This document shows positions 27,701-33,859 of a stretch of DNA of 64,000 bases, one piece after another. This DNA is from Pagrus major (lineage: Eukaryota; Chordata; Actinopteri; Spariformes; Sparidae). Position numbers and translations under genes: made by a program. The DNA lies in the NCBI RefSeq assembly GCF_040436345.1, contig NC_133218.1, positions 6,586,539 to 6,650,538 of the forward strand, in the 5' to 3' direction. Under the pieces are notes generated by a model that was not told the origin of the DNA, did not search any database, and saw nothing but the letters and a program-made list of their open reading frames with translations. Within the stretch, counting starts at the first letter, position 1. Every line of letters starts with the position of its first letter.

Positions 27701-28273
27701 GTCAGCGAGTGGAAAATCAGGGCTACAATCCTCGAGTCTGAACCCGACATCAGACACATTTTCAATCAAAATGCCACAACTGTGCCGTCTGAGTGCTGCA
27801 CATTATACCATGCTGGTTCTGGTGAGACATTTGTCAGCTTGATTAGCGGCCGTTATAAAATGTGAGCCGTTTGATAAAGAACAGAAACAGACTTGTTTTG
27901 TACGAAATCATTTTTACACCACTGAGAAAGTGGCACAGCTCTCAAATTGAATCTGACAGTCGCAGCAGCAGGCTCTACATCACGGAAGAAAAGATCAGTA
28001 GGCTGGTGTGAAAAAAGAAACTTAACACCTGTTCCATCCTCTCTGTGCTTTCTCTATTTCAAGGTGTGGAAGTTAGCCGGCCACGGCCTCATGCACTCTT
28101 TTAGCACCGAGCACGCCAAGCAGTCCATCTTCCGCAACATTGGTGCCGGCGTCATGCAGGTTGAGACGCGTCCCGGCAACCGCATCTTCACCTGCGGCGC
28201 AGACGGCACCCTGAAGATGAGGGTCCTCCCCGACCGCTACAACATCCCCAGCAGCTTGGTCGACATTCTGTAA
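1..28273 (+). CDS. dmxl2: DmX-like protein 2 (rabconnectin-3 alpha), 5'-truncated, 43 exons
   Basis: Large WD-repeat scaffold that, with Wdr7 (rabconnectin-3 beta), promotes V-ATPase assembly (vertebrate counterpart of the yeast RAVE complex) and sits on synaptic vesicles with Rab3 regulators. Coding exons read directly: 1-90, 478-567, 703-811, 917-1036, 1154-1384, 1723-2009, 3213-3385, 3481-4132, 4937-5266, 5352-5471, 5773-5908, 7175-7285, 7423-7592, 8804-8901, 9001-9166, 10240-10504, 10605-10807, 10946-11338, 11497-11679, 11776-12072, 12184-12375, 12472-12548, 13147-13277, 13663-13908, 14219-14401, 14708-14785, 16998-17024, 17427-17617, 17729-17862, 18368-18453, 18584-18785, 19434-19551, 21013-21078, 21886-21972, 22423-22544, 22926-23064, 24304-24364, 24525-24652, 24766-24843, 25720-25811, 25892-25944, 26046-26263, 28064-28273. 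All have GT-AG junctions and compatible phases; they sum to 7,143 nt (2,380 codons plus stop). Human DMXL2 is about 3,036 residues, so roughly the first 650 are upstream. The gldn/cyp19a1a neighbourhood favours dmxl2 over dmxl1. Confidence 0.95.
2010..3212 (+). other. dmxl2 intron with a MITE
   Basis: 1.2-kb intron between exons 6 and 7. It holds the TAGGGCTG...CAGCCCTA element at 2325-2683 (listed separately). The rest is AT-rich with no exon-like frame. Confidence 0.7.
2325..2683. repeat. Small inverted-repeat transposon (MITE) with TAGGGCTG ends
   Basis: Starts TAGGGCTGAA and ends TTCAGCCCTA, giving perfect 10-bp terminal inverted repeats over 359 bp. The inner text (AATCATATTGTGATTATT, ATATTGGGATTT) resembles the common teleost MITE that opens TAGGGCTG followed by ATTAATCG/ATTGTG motifs. 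No exact target-site duplication could be read. No coding capacity. Confidence 0.65.
4133..4936 (+). other. dmxl2 intron with repeat fragment
   Basis: 0.8-kb AT-rich intron. Around 4720-4805 it contains text such as GTCGATTAGTTGTCAATTAT and AATTAATCGCCAGCTGTTTTT, typical of a widespread fish MITE with ATTAATCGATTAG repeats; the borders are not clear. Confidence 0.55.
4937..10807 (+). CDS. dmxl2: dmxl2 exons 9-17: Rav1-type C-terminal domain (RAVE homology)
   Basis: Exons 9 to 17, residues about 585-1117. The helical block from TCHFAWAFHSEAEEELL (7423 onward) through WWIRNINTLRKMVEK, DPLDAALFYLAMKKK, VLWGLFR and RWRKAALKNAFSLLGKQ is the part shared with yeast Rav1 (Rav1p_C family), which carries the link to V-ATPase assembly. 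Exon lengths are 330, 120, 136, 111, 170, 98, 166, 265 and 203 nt, all with GT-AG borders. Exon 16 (10240-10504) continues with alpha-solenoid-like repeats. The family is known; the domain limits are my estimate. Confidence 0.92.
5909..7174 (+). other. dmxl2 intron, nothing recognised
   Basis: 1.27-kb intron between exons 11 and 12. AT-rich; no exon, clear repeat end or RNA gene was recognised. Confidence 0.6.
7593..8803 (+). other. dmxl2 intron, nothing recognised
   Basis: 1.2-kb intron between exons 13 and 14. No exon-like open frame with splice sites and no obvious repeat structure. Confidence 0.6.
9167..10239 (+). other. dmxl2 intron, nothing recognised
   Basis: 1.1-kb intron between exons 15 and 16. 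A short A-rich GAAACAGAAACAGAAACA triplication lies near 9514-9534. Otherwise unremarkable. Confidence 0.6.
10946..12375 (+). CDS. dmxl2: dmxl2 exons 18-21: LDW-motif acidic linker and helical segment
   Basis: Exon 18 (10946-11338) is a Ser/Lys-rich then Gly/Asp-rich linker with three tryptophan motifs, GLDWG, GLDWS and NLDWG, next to an almost uninterrupted Asp/Glu run encoded by a GAT/GAC/GAG-rich stretch (11214-11246). Exons 19-21 (11497-11679, 11776-12072, 12184-12375) return to ordered sequence, including a highly charged helix with many Arg/Glu/Gln residues (ERHQMERRRLQAKQQHSERR). The composition suggests a flexible binding linker. An antisense open frame over exon 18 is only a reflection of this composition. 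Confidence 0.92.
12472..13908 (+). CDS. dmxl2: dmxl2 exons 22-24
   Basis: Three exons (12472-12548, 13147-13277, 13663-13908) encoding helical sequence such as LHTLAASLSACIYQALC, ETNQFTGMVYQGLLLSERKR and a Leu/Ala-rich segment (LLCEAVVAVYLALLIHGL). That last stretch is hydrophobic enough to resemble a membrane helix, but in this soluble scaffold family it is more likely a buried helix. Exon 24 ends in phase 1 and feeds the variable block of phase-1 exons downstream. Confidence 0.9.
12549..13146 (+). other. dmxl2 intron carrying a truncated MITE copy
   Basis: 0.6-kb intron between exons 22 and 23. Roughly half of it is the GTTCACCC-type MITE fragment at 12593-12905 listed separately. Confidence 0.65.
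12593..12905 (+). repeat. Truncated copy of a GTTCACCC-type MITE
   Basis: Starts CTTAAAGGAAAAGTTCACCC followed by AAAAATGAAAATTCAGTC, ATCTACTCACCCCCAAG, GGAGCTTCACAGCAAAAC and CATTCTCCTAAACAGCTGAAG. The same string of landmarks opens the full-length copy at 38387-38948. The right-hand inverted end is missing here. Confidence 0.75.
14219..14401 (+). CDS. dmxl2: dmxl2 exon 25: Pro/Thr-rich exon, probably a cassette
   Basis: Acceptor ...TGTCCCAG before 14219 and donor GTGAGT after 14401. It is 183 nt long and starts and ends in phase 1, so it can be included or skipped without changing frame. It encodes a Pro/Thr/Glu-rich disordered stretch (TPIPTPTPTETQRPKRPPPP). This kind of low-complexity linker is where vertebrate DMXL2 isoforms differ, but whether it is alternatively spliced in this fish cannot be told from DNA. 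Confidence 0.75.
14708..14785 (+). CDS. dmxl2: dmxl2 exon 26: 78-nt acidic linker exon, probably a cassette
   Basis: Acceptor ACTGAAG before 14708 and donor GTACAG after 14785. The 78 nt keep phase 1 at both ends and encode a Ser/Glu/Lys-rich stretch (STAGTSKDCSEAKAEQPSE). The acceptor is less pyrimidine-rich than its neighbours, so use may be partial. An alternative acceptor six bases further in (CAACAG) is possible and would shorten the exon by two codons. Confidence 0.65.
14786..17426 (+). other. dmxl2 intronic gap with one microexon candidate
   Basis: 2.6 kb between the 78-nt exon and the exon starting at 17427. Apart from the 27-nt candidate at 16998-17024 I see no further exon, no long open frame and no clear repeat borders. 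AT-rich stretches dominate 15100-15800. Confidence 0.6.
16998..17024 (+). CDS. dmxl2: dmxl2 exon 27: possible 27-nt microexon
   Basis: Flanked by ...GACGTCAG and GTTTGT. It is 27 nt long, phase 1 at both ends, and encodes EIVTHDNGA. It sits alone within a 2.6-kb gap (14786-17426) and fits the frame of the exons on both sides. Microexons of this size are common in neuronal genes, but the GTTTGT donor is weak, so this is a candidate only. Confidence 0.45.
17427..19551 (+). CDS. dmxl2: dmxl2 exons 28-32
   Basis: Exons 17427-17617, 17729-17862, 18368-18453, 18584-18785 and 19434-19551. These are among the best conserved parts of the protein as I recall it: RFNMRMLVPGRPVKE, REKFIPPELSMWDYFVAKPF, an acidic Asp/Glu tract after DSDESG, PPPNYINTYPTDLS, AILRHKAMLEP and RLWHFLVKQEVLQETLIRYI. 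Exon 31 ends AA before GTGAGT, and the Lys codon is completed by the G at 19434. Exon 32 ends in KKRKQSE, phase 0, the junction at which an alternative exon can be inserted. Confidence 0.95.
18890..19037. repeat. Fold-back MITE family, copy A (right arm only)
   Basis: Contains ATTATCCTGGCAAAACG, CACCAGTTCTCAAGTCATAA, ACACAGGAGAGAAAA and CCCTCAGGGCTTCCAT, the right-arm landmarks shared with the full copy at 26945-27385. Lies in the intron between exons 31 and 32 of dmxl2. Confidence 0.75.
19552..21885 (+). other. dmxl2 intronic gap with one alternative exon candidate
   Basis: 2.3 kb between exons 32 and 34. Besides the 66-nt exon candidate at 21013-21078 it has a short (GTCT)n run at 21125-21144 just downstream of that exon's donor. 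A TTTCTCACTCC...CTCTCTAG acceptor-like stretch near 21470 is followed in phase 0 by a TGA and was not called as an exon. Confidence 0.6.
21013..21078 (+). CDS. dmxl2: dmxl2 exon 33: candidate alternative 66-nt exon
   Basis: Acceptor ...TTGTGTAG before 21013 and donor GTAGTA after 21078. The 66 nt form 22 codons, phase 0 at both ends, with no stop. The peptide begins SVENHMDHISPNC and ends ASSPYK. The flanking exons (ending KQSE at 19551 and starting VEADLGYPGG at 21886) can also join directly in frame, which is the form I recall as the main vertebrate product. Inclusion in some transcripts is likely but unproven. Confidence 0.55.
21886..24364 (+). CDS. dmxl2: dmxl2 exons 34-37
   Basis: Exons 21886-21972, 22423-22544, 22926-23064 and 24304-24364. 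Recognisable conserved stretches are VEADLGYPGGKAK, HKESDIIMAFAINR, NEIVLASTHDVQEVDVSSL, MPWLGSGQTSMGASV and IMKRNLNNVKRMTSHP. The segment between (SSDDIDHRSSHTNIAQ to PPQMPVSAS) is a Ser/Pro-rich variable loop. The last exon ends in the first base of a Tyr codon completed at 24525. Confidence 0.95.
22149..22245. repeat. Tail fragment of a dispersed fish repeat
   Basis: TTTATTTCATTTATATAGCA, CAAAGTGCTTCACAAAAGAC and the surrounding text match the pattern TTTATATAGC...CAAAGTGCTTCACA seen as the tail of very common fish interspersed repeats (LINE/SINE-like; the exact family is not known to me). Confidence 0.5.
22666..22835. repeat. Fold-back MITE family, copy B (left arm)
   Basis: ATGATCCATTTTCTAAGTCT, ATTGTTTTCTCTCCTGTGTT, GAGAACTGGTGAAAC and AAGTTCCTCAATTTTATTTC correspond, in order, to the left arm of the full copy at 26945-27385. 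Sits in the intron between exons 35 and 36 of dmxl2. Confidence 0.75.
23065..24303 (+). other. dmxl2 intron with degenerate fold-back MITE
   Basis: 1.24-kb intron between exons 36 and 37. The stretch 23770-24060 is a degenerate copy C of the fold-back family: GGAGAAAAAAAAATTTCAAG, ACTGGCAAAACTTTTTTCAC, CTCGCCTGAGGGGGGAC and a second ACTGGCAAACCTTTATTTCA. The rest shows nothing recognisable. Confidence 0.55.
24525..28273 (+). CDS. dmxl2: dmxl2 exons 38-43: C-terminal WD40 propeller and stop codon
   Basis: Exons 24525-24652, 24766-24843, 25720-25811, 25892-25944, 26046-26263 and 28064-28273 encode successive WD blades: TGAQDGSVRMFEW, ADGEGFLSLWQV, NVCLWDTL, GGRKGFVCVFDIRQRQLLH, GSAEGNMKVWKL and CGADGTLKMRVL. 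This C-terminal propeller is characteristic of DMXL1/2. The TAA stop is at 28271-28273 after the last residues SLVDIL. The final intron (26264-28063) is 1.8 kb and holds a fold-back MITE. Confidence 0.95.
24672..24702 (+). repeat. (CA)n microsatellite
   Basis: Uninterrupted AC/CA dinucleotide run of about 15 units, 20 bp after the donor of dmxl2 exon 38. Confidence 0.95.
24946..25665. repeat. Probable MITE with AAGTAC-rich ends
   Basis: Left end reads GAGGTGGCAAAAGTACACAT then AGTACAGATACTTGTGTAAA and ACTTCTTTACTCAAGTAAAA. The right part has CAAAATACTCAAGTGAAGTA and ATCTTCTTAAGTACAGTATT. This tandem of AAGTAC/GTACTT words is typical of a widespread non-autonomous fish element. The borders are approximate. 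It fills most of the intron 24844-25719 of dmxl2. Confidence 0.55.
26264..28063 (+). other. Last dmxl2 intron with a full fold-back MITE
   Basis: 1.8 kb. Holds the element at 26945-27385. Unidentified unique-looking sequence with moderate GC follows (27395-27860), including an open minus-strand frame that lacks recognisable protein features. Confidence 0.6.
26945..27385. repeat. Fold-back MITE family, copy D (both arms)
   Basis: The left arm (GGTGATCCATTTTTTAAGTC, GAGAACTGGTGAAAA, GGTTTTGCCAAGATAATC) and the right arm (CTACCCTGGCAAAATC, TTTTTCACCAGTTCTCAAGT, CAAATGGATCACC, CTCACTCGCCCCTCAGGG) are reverse complements for well over 100 bp each, separated by an A/T-rich loop with a pure A run at 27130-27149. 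No coding capacity. Confidence 0.8.
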
Positions 28274-29980
28274 CACCTACTTCCACTTGTGAGGGTCCAA
28301 AGAGGAAAGAGACAGAAAGAAAAAACACATACAGCTTGTAACACTCGCTAGGAATTAATAGTGTAAGTGAAGGGGAGGAGTTAGTCAAAAGATCACAACG
28401 CTTTTGGCCTCTTCCACAGCGTGCAGTGTTCATGGGTTTACACTTCATGTAAATCATATCCAGAATGAGAAATGGAGCTGCAAATATTTTTTTTCCCAAA
28501 GGCTGAAAGCAAAAGTTACAAGCAAAAGGTATCATACTTGATTTTAAAGCTAGATTTATTGTAATTTTATTGAAGAATCTCTACTCTTAGAGTGTGTCCA
28601 TAGGGAAGCTATGCATGTCCTGTTCTCGTTACGCGGTGCAATCACAGGTCTATTGATAGTGCTCTGTAAAAGTGCTCAAGCAAAAATTTTAAAAGTGTGT
28701 AACTGTCGTCATTTTGTGCCCACAGCTGAAAATCTCTTAGCATCTACTGTAACCAGCACTGTGGTTTGTTATTAAGTCAGTGGTTTCCAGTGTGAATCGA
28801 GTTGTTGGAATCTGCATTTTGTTTCAATGGTTTTGCCCCCCTGCCTTTTTGCCCGGCTTTTCTCAGCCCCTATGGAAGAATTGATGGTGCATTGCTCCTG
28901 TAGTGACCCCACCCCCCACCACTCCCCATTTCACTGGCTGCCCGTCACTCACTCCGGCCTCTCCTGGTTTGGGCTCGGCCAGCCCGGCCCGTTTCGGCCC
29001 TCAAGTGTGTGTCCACTCTGCTGTGTCTGCCATCTGTACGCCTGCCCGCCCACCTGCCCTCAAATGCCTGTTTGTGTGGCAGACTCACTGCTAGAACATT
29101 CCTGTTTGGAAGATGATGTGTTTTATTCCTGTGACTGTGATTTCAATGTTTCCACTTGTCTGGTCCGAACCCGAGCGCCCACCAACCCAGAGCAGAAACA
29201 CAAAGGTTCACTTCTGGTTTTGCACAATATAGTCTTGAATTTGTCTTTTTTTAATTTTATTATTTAAATTATTTATATGTTTGTGTTTGTTTTGGTTGTC
29301 CATTCCTTTTTAAAACTATTTAACTTATTGCCTTTTATTTTAGGAATGTAAGGGGTTCTACTGTATCTGACTGGGAGATGTGCAACACAGTCTACTGTAT
29401 GTAAGTGTGCGTTACCTCGCTAGTTGTTTTTACCGTTTCATCCATAAGGAATAGATATTTGCACTCAAATTCTGGAGACACTAAAAGTTTATTTCAAATA
29501 AATAGGTTATTGAAGAAGAAACTGTTATATACAAATGAATGTCTGGCTTTATTTGGCCTAGTAGTAAAACGTTTGAAATAGTTTTAATATATAAATTATA
29601 TAAATATAAATATATATATATATATGAAATACCACAACAGCTTGTACAAACATTAAAGCATTTCTTTATTTTTGGTTTGTATCATACCAGCTGGATTAGT
29701 TGTAACTTTTGTTAAGTGTATGTATGGTATTTATTAAAGAGATTTGTGTTTCTCTCCCTCTTTCTGCCCACTATGTGTACTGTATGTATCTTAAGTGTTT
29801 TACCAATGGTCCTACTGGTGTCTGGTGTGTATGTGCGTGTGCATGTAATAATGCAAAAGAAGCCAATATCATGGGTAGACGCTTACTAGGGCACTTGAGC
29901 CTGGAGGTGTGTGAGAGAACAGGTCATGGTCAGAGTTTTACCTTTGTAAAGTGAATAAATTCTTTTTATTTCATCAGGGT
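28274..29980 (+). other. dmxl2: dmxl2 3' untranslated region
   Basis: About 1.7 kb from the stop codon to shortly after the most distal good polyadenylation signal (AATAAA at 29954-29959). Earlier AATAAA/ATTAAA matches near 29498 and 29735 could give shorter transcripts. AT-rich overall with a short (TA)n run near 29611-29625. The middle (28830-29180) is distinctly C-rich. The limit is inferred from the signal, not from transcript data. Confidence 0.6.
29954..29959 (+). terminator. dmxl2: Candidate distal polyadenylation signal of dmxl2
   Basis: Canonical AATAAA followed within 30 bp by a T/GT-rich stretch (TTCTTTTTATTTC... GGGTGATTTG). It is the last good signal before repeat-rich intergenic DNA. 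Confidence 0.5.
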
Positions 29981-30281
29981 GATTTGCTGCTGTTGTTTTC
30001 TTTTTAGAGGAATGAGGGATCATGCTGCTTCATGACAACGGCGGGTGGACTGTCTATATGTACAGAATAACAGGAGGGATAACATGTACATCCATATAAA
30101 AATACATCAAAGATAACCGTCATGCAAATACGCTAAATTATGCAACAACTTACAACACAAACAGCCACAAAAGTTGAATTATAAGTTTGATTTGTACAAA
30201 TTGTGAATTGATTGATACAAAGTGATGAAAAGTTTTCACACAATTAGTAACTCCAAATTCTGACATTACAAATAAGATATA

Positions 30282-30680
30282 CGGAAGCCCTGAAGGGCAA
30301 GTGAGGACTTTTTTTTTTTCTGGTGATCCATCCAAGTGTGATTTAATTTTCTCTCCTGTGTTTACGACTTGAGAACTGGTAGGGAAAAATGTTTGCCAAG
30401 ATAATCATTAAGACCCTTAAGTTTTTTTCCATCTGTGGAAAAATAAATTCCCTGGAATACATTTTTCTTCTTCTCTTCATGTGTGAAATAGAGTGGGAGA
30501 AAAAAAGTAAGGAGAAAAAAAATTGAATGTGTGAAAAAGGTTTTCAAGAGATGGAAAAAAAAATTAAGGAGCTAAGATAAATTATCCTGGCTAAACTGTT
30601 TTTCCTTGACCAATTCACCAAGTCATAAACACAGGAAAGAAAACAATTTAGAAAGAATATGGATCACCTGAAGAACTAAA
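30282..30680. repeat. Fold-back MITE family, copy E (both arms)
   Basis: The outer end GGAAGCCCTGAAGGGCAAGT is the reverse complement of the CCCTCAGGGCTTC end of copies A and D. It then follows the family order: GGTGATCCATCC, TTTTCTCTCCTGTGTTTACG, TTGAGAACTGGT, central A/T-rich loop, ATTATCCTGGCTAAACTG, AAGTCATAAACACAGG, ATGGATCACC. It lies between the dmxl2 3'UTR and the hAT-like element. Confidence 0.8.
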
Positions 30681-30788
30681 ATACTTTTTATTTTTGACAA
30701 TATCACAAAAATTATTTAGCCAAAACTGATTCTCTTCAGTGAAACGGTGACTCTTAACAAGCAATCACATGGTTAGAATGCTGTAGAG

Positions 30789-32557
30789 CAATGGTTCTTA
30801 AAATGTTCAATGTCAAGGACCCCTAAACTTACAAATTAGAGCATTGTCCCCCATCTGATAAAATTTTATCTCAGGGATAAAACATTTGCTTTTAGATGCT
30901 TTAAAAAAAAAAAAAATTGGGTATGAAACCCATGAGCAAAAATCATTCATCATACATTTTATCATTGTGTTACTTGAACTGGCAAAAGACAATTGTTTTT
31001 GCTTCGACTTACCATTGTGAAACAGGAAGAGGCATTGTTTTTCCCAGTCATCTCCCCAGGTAACAATGGAACAACTGTGGAACCTCACACTGCTAAATAA
31101 ATAGCACCCCACTGATTGAGAAGGCAAAGACGGTGAAGAGGGCGTGTGAGAGAAACTGAGGTAAAACAGGAGTGAAGGGATGGACATTCACTCTGTTCAT
31201 ACGTGTTTCCCCATAACCACCAACACTTGAGACGGTTCAAAACCAGCATTCTTTCTACTGGAGCAGGAAGTAACAAAACCTGCATGCTTAATAATACAAC
31301 CAGATGTTTTACTCTGACATGGAAATCTTGGTCTCAGTGCTATATAAAGGCAAATTTGGGATTCTTAAGGTTGTTTTTTGCTTTGGACAGTTGTCAGGCT
31401 GCAAGCAGGAGCCATGTTGCTAATGGTGCGTTCAGACCAAACGTGAAGAAACTATTGACCGTATGTTACACGCACAAATTTTATTGCAGGATTATTCATT
31501 TTTAGCTGGGTGAAGTTCAGCGTCTGCAGCTGCATCTGGATGACTGCAGCTTCCAGCGCTACCTGAGGCTGACCGGTGCCCAGTTCTCAGCTGCAGTGTG
31601 TCCGTCCATCTGTCTCCGGTAAGTGGCAGGTTCTTAATAGGTGTGTTAAAATCTATTAATAGTTACTGTGACCAGCGAGTATACGTAGACTAATTTAATC
31701 TGTTTTACCACATCCGTATGAACCCAAAATGAAGTGATTTCTCTCTGACTGCAATAAATGGATCCGAAGGACGCTGAAATAACATCATAATGCCACCTTG
31801 TAAAAAGCCTGAATTCATGCTTCTGTCAGCCAGACGACAAACAACTTTTAAAATGCTTGTTCCCTGAATGGAGTTCCGATCAATCAGGGCTATGCTGTGC
31901 TAAGACATATTTCCATGACTTACCAGGTCATCCAACTTCCTCACTTACTTTCCTCCACACCAGCTCCTCTTTTTGTCCTCTCTTGATACCAGTAGAGGTG
32001 TTATCGTACAGCTCTGGGTGCCACAAACAGCCATTATTAGTGATTATTATCCTCTCCTCCATTGCTGATCATGAATGTCTGGACATCAGCAATGTCAACG
32101 TCATGACGTCAGTGTGAATGTCAATGCCGATAGGCTCGCACGAAATCTTCGCTTGAATTCAATATTTTCAACTCACGCGAATGTTGTGAAGACTGCATGT
32201 TCGCGTCATTCACACCACCCGGAGCAAACTGAAGCGAATTCCAGTCTTCATTGACATTGTGTGTAATCTAGACACACGAATGGTTCACCTCGCGTTTGGT
32301 CTGAATGCTCCATAACTTTGCAACAAGCACAAGGAGGGGGGAAAGTTGAAAAGTCAATTTCTTTGAGTCTTTAGTTGAGTCTGTCTTTAAGTAATACAGT
32401 AACAGAAAGTTTGATTATTTTGGTCATGAGTTTCATACACTGTAAATAAAAATACAAGCAAAATGGGGACGCTGGAATTAAATCTTTTTACCCTGATCGA
32501 TGGTCTAACTTGTGTCAGTTTAGGGCTCCTTGATATTAAAAAGTTTGAGAAGCACTG
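30789..32557. mobile_element. hAT-like non-autonomous transposon, split by a nested MITE
   Basis: The ends are inverted repeats about 50 bp long at roughly 80% identity by eye. The left starts CAATGGTTCTTAAAATGTTC and continues TCAAGGACCCCTAAACTTA. The right, read inward on the other strand, starts CAGTGCTTCTCAAACTTTTT and continues TCAAGGAGCCCTAAACTGA. CAGTG-type ends with TTCTCAAAC are characteristic of hAT/Charlie elements. Total 1,769 bp, of which 892 bp is the nested insertion plus its duplicated target, leaving about 877 bp with no transposase. The flanking 8-mers do not match well, so the target duplication is decayed or my border is off by a few bases. Confidence 0.7.
31424..32312. 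mobile_element. PIF/Harbinger-like MITE nested inside the hAT-like element
   Basis: The ends are inverted: TGGTGCGTTCAGACCAAACG at the left, and on the opposite strand TGGAGCATTCAGACCAAACG at the right. Both sides are flanked by the trinucleotide TAA (31421-31423 and 32313-32315), the kind of 3-bp target duplication made by PIF/Harbinger transposases. 889 bp, no transposase. Inner repeats rich in TCGCG/CGCGAA words lie near the right end. Superfamily assignment is inferred from the target site and length. Confidence 0.7.
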
Positions 32558-32660
32558 CTCACAGGACGATAAAGTTGAGATTGACGTGTACCAATGTCCA
32601 AAGACGGAGTGAACAGTTTTCACTATATAACAGTCATGTCTGTCAAGTTCAGACTGATCG

Positions 32661-33859
32661 TCACTCGTCGGAGATGAAGTGAACCACGTGGAGCTTGACA
32701 TAGCCGTGGTCCCACACATACAGGTGTCTGTCCTTCGGGCTATAGGAGAGCATTGCCAGCACTCCACCTGGAGACCTCAGGTCAAAGGTCACATTGACCG
32801 GCTTTCCCTTCAGCAGGTCAAAAGCGAAGGTGACTCTGGTGTCTTTGGTGTCGGTGACATACAGGACGCCACAGGCGATGAAGGCGTTGCCGGCCTTGGT
32901 GCGCGGGTAGGTGGTGTTTATGTAGGATATGACGGAGAAGGTCTTCTGGTCCAGCTGGGCCACTGTGATGGTCTCGTCCAAACTGGAGGCAAAGATCAGC
33001 CACAAGCCGTTCTCATCTGCTGCCAGTTTGAAGTAGGTCTTGGAATTGTGGAGCAGGTAGGCGAGGCTGTGGTGCAGAGCGTTGTCTATACTGAGAGTGT
33101 GAAGCCTCTTGGTTTCAAAGTCAAATCTGTGAACAAACAAAGCATCAAGTTGTTAAACGCACAATATGTCATTTCTGACACTTGGGGCCTCTGGACTTGG
33201 ATGGCTGGACCAATGGGGGGCAAAGTTTAAAATTCTGGTATGGTGACAACATTACACTGTGGACTTACCTGCCGATGCTGGAAGTACCAGCGATGTGATA
33301 ATAGAAGGAGCCGTTGTGAACAGTGTGTCCGCAGCCCTGGTAGAACTTTCTAACATCCACAATGTCACTGCTGCTGTTCTGGAAGGAGGCGATGCTTTTG
33401 TACTCCTTCACCACGCGACCTGGAGAAGAACAAGCAAAATGTTCACTGATATAAAATTCTTTTGAGATCCTGCAGTCTAACATGCCTGCTTTGCCTTGAC
33501 ATTGGGTTGAGATTAATATCTTTGCTCACTGTTCTCTATGACCAACCTACCAGAGAAGTGTTCTGCCACCCATATTCTCTCATCGTTCAGCCGAGCGGTG
33601 TCTTTCATCCATGTTCCAAAAGTGTTCTCCATCTTTGTCACGTTCCTGGGGTTGATCAGAGACTTAATGATGCACTCTGGGGGGAAAAAAGTAACAAAAA
33701 GCTGAGATGCTTTACATCTCTACCACACAGCAAATATTGTTCATGTACTGTAGACACACTTCTCTGAACACTCACCATTCTTCTTTGCAGGCTTGTCATG
33801 TAGTTTCACAGCCTCCTTCACAGGCGAGGTTTCATCATTCGGGATTGCATGTAGCAGCC
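32661..33859 (-). CDS. gldn: gldn exons 7-10: linker and olfactomedin domain
   Basis: Exon 7 (33859-33776) is a charged linker ([15 protein letters not shown]). Exons 8-10 (33676-33551, 33419-33269, 33126-32661) form the olfactomedin domain, about 240 residues: [108 protein letters not shown] and [17 protein letters not shown]. These are the standard OLF beta-propeller landmarks, and the whole resembles vertebrate gliomedin more than other OLF proteins. The TGA stop is at 32663-32661. Confidence 0.95.

Noticed and set aside
27400..27765. 121-residue minus-strand open frame in the last dmxl2 intron
   Set aside because: No recognisable domain and no splice-compatible partner; likely chance, possibly part of an old repeat.
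31480..31485. AATAAA on the minus strand as the gldn poly(A) signal
   Set aside because: It lies within the nested Harbinger-like MITE 1.2 kb from the stop codon; without transcript data it cannot be assigned.
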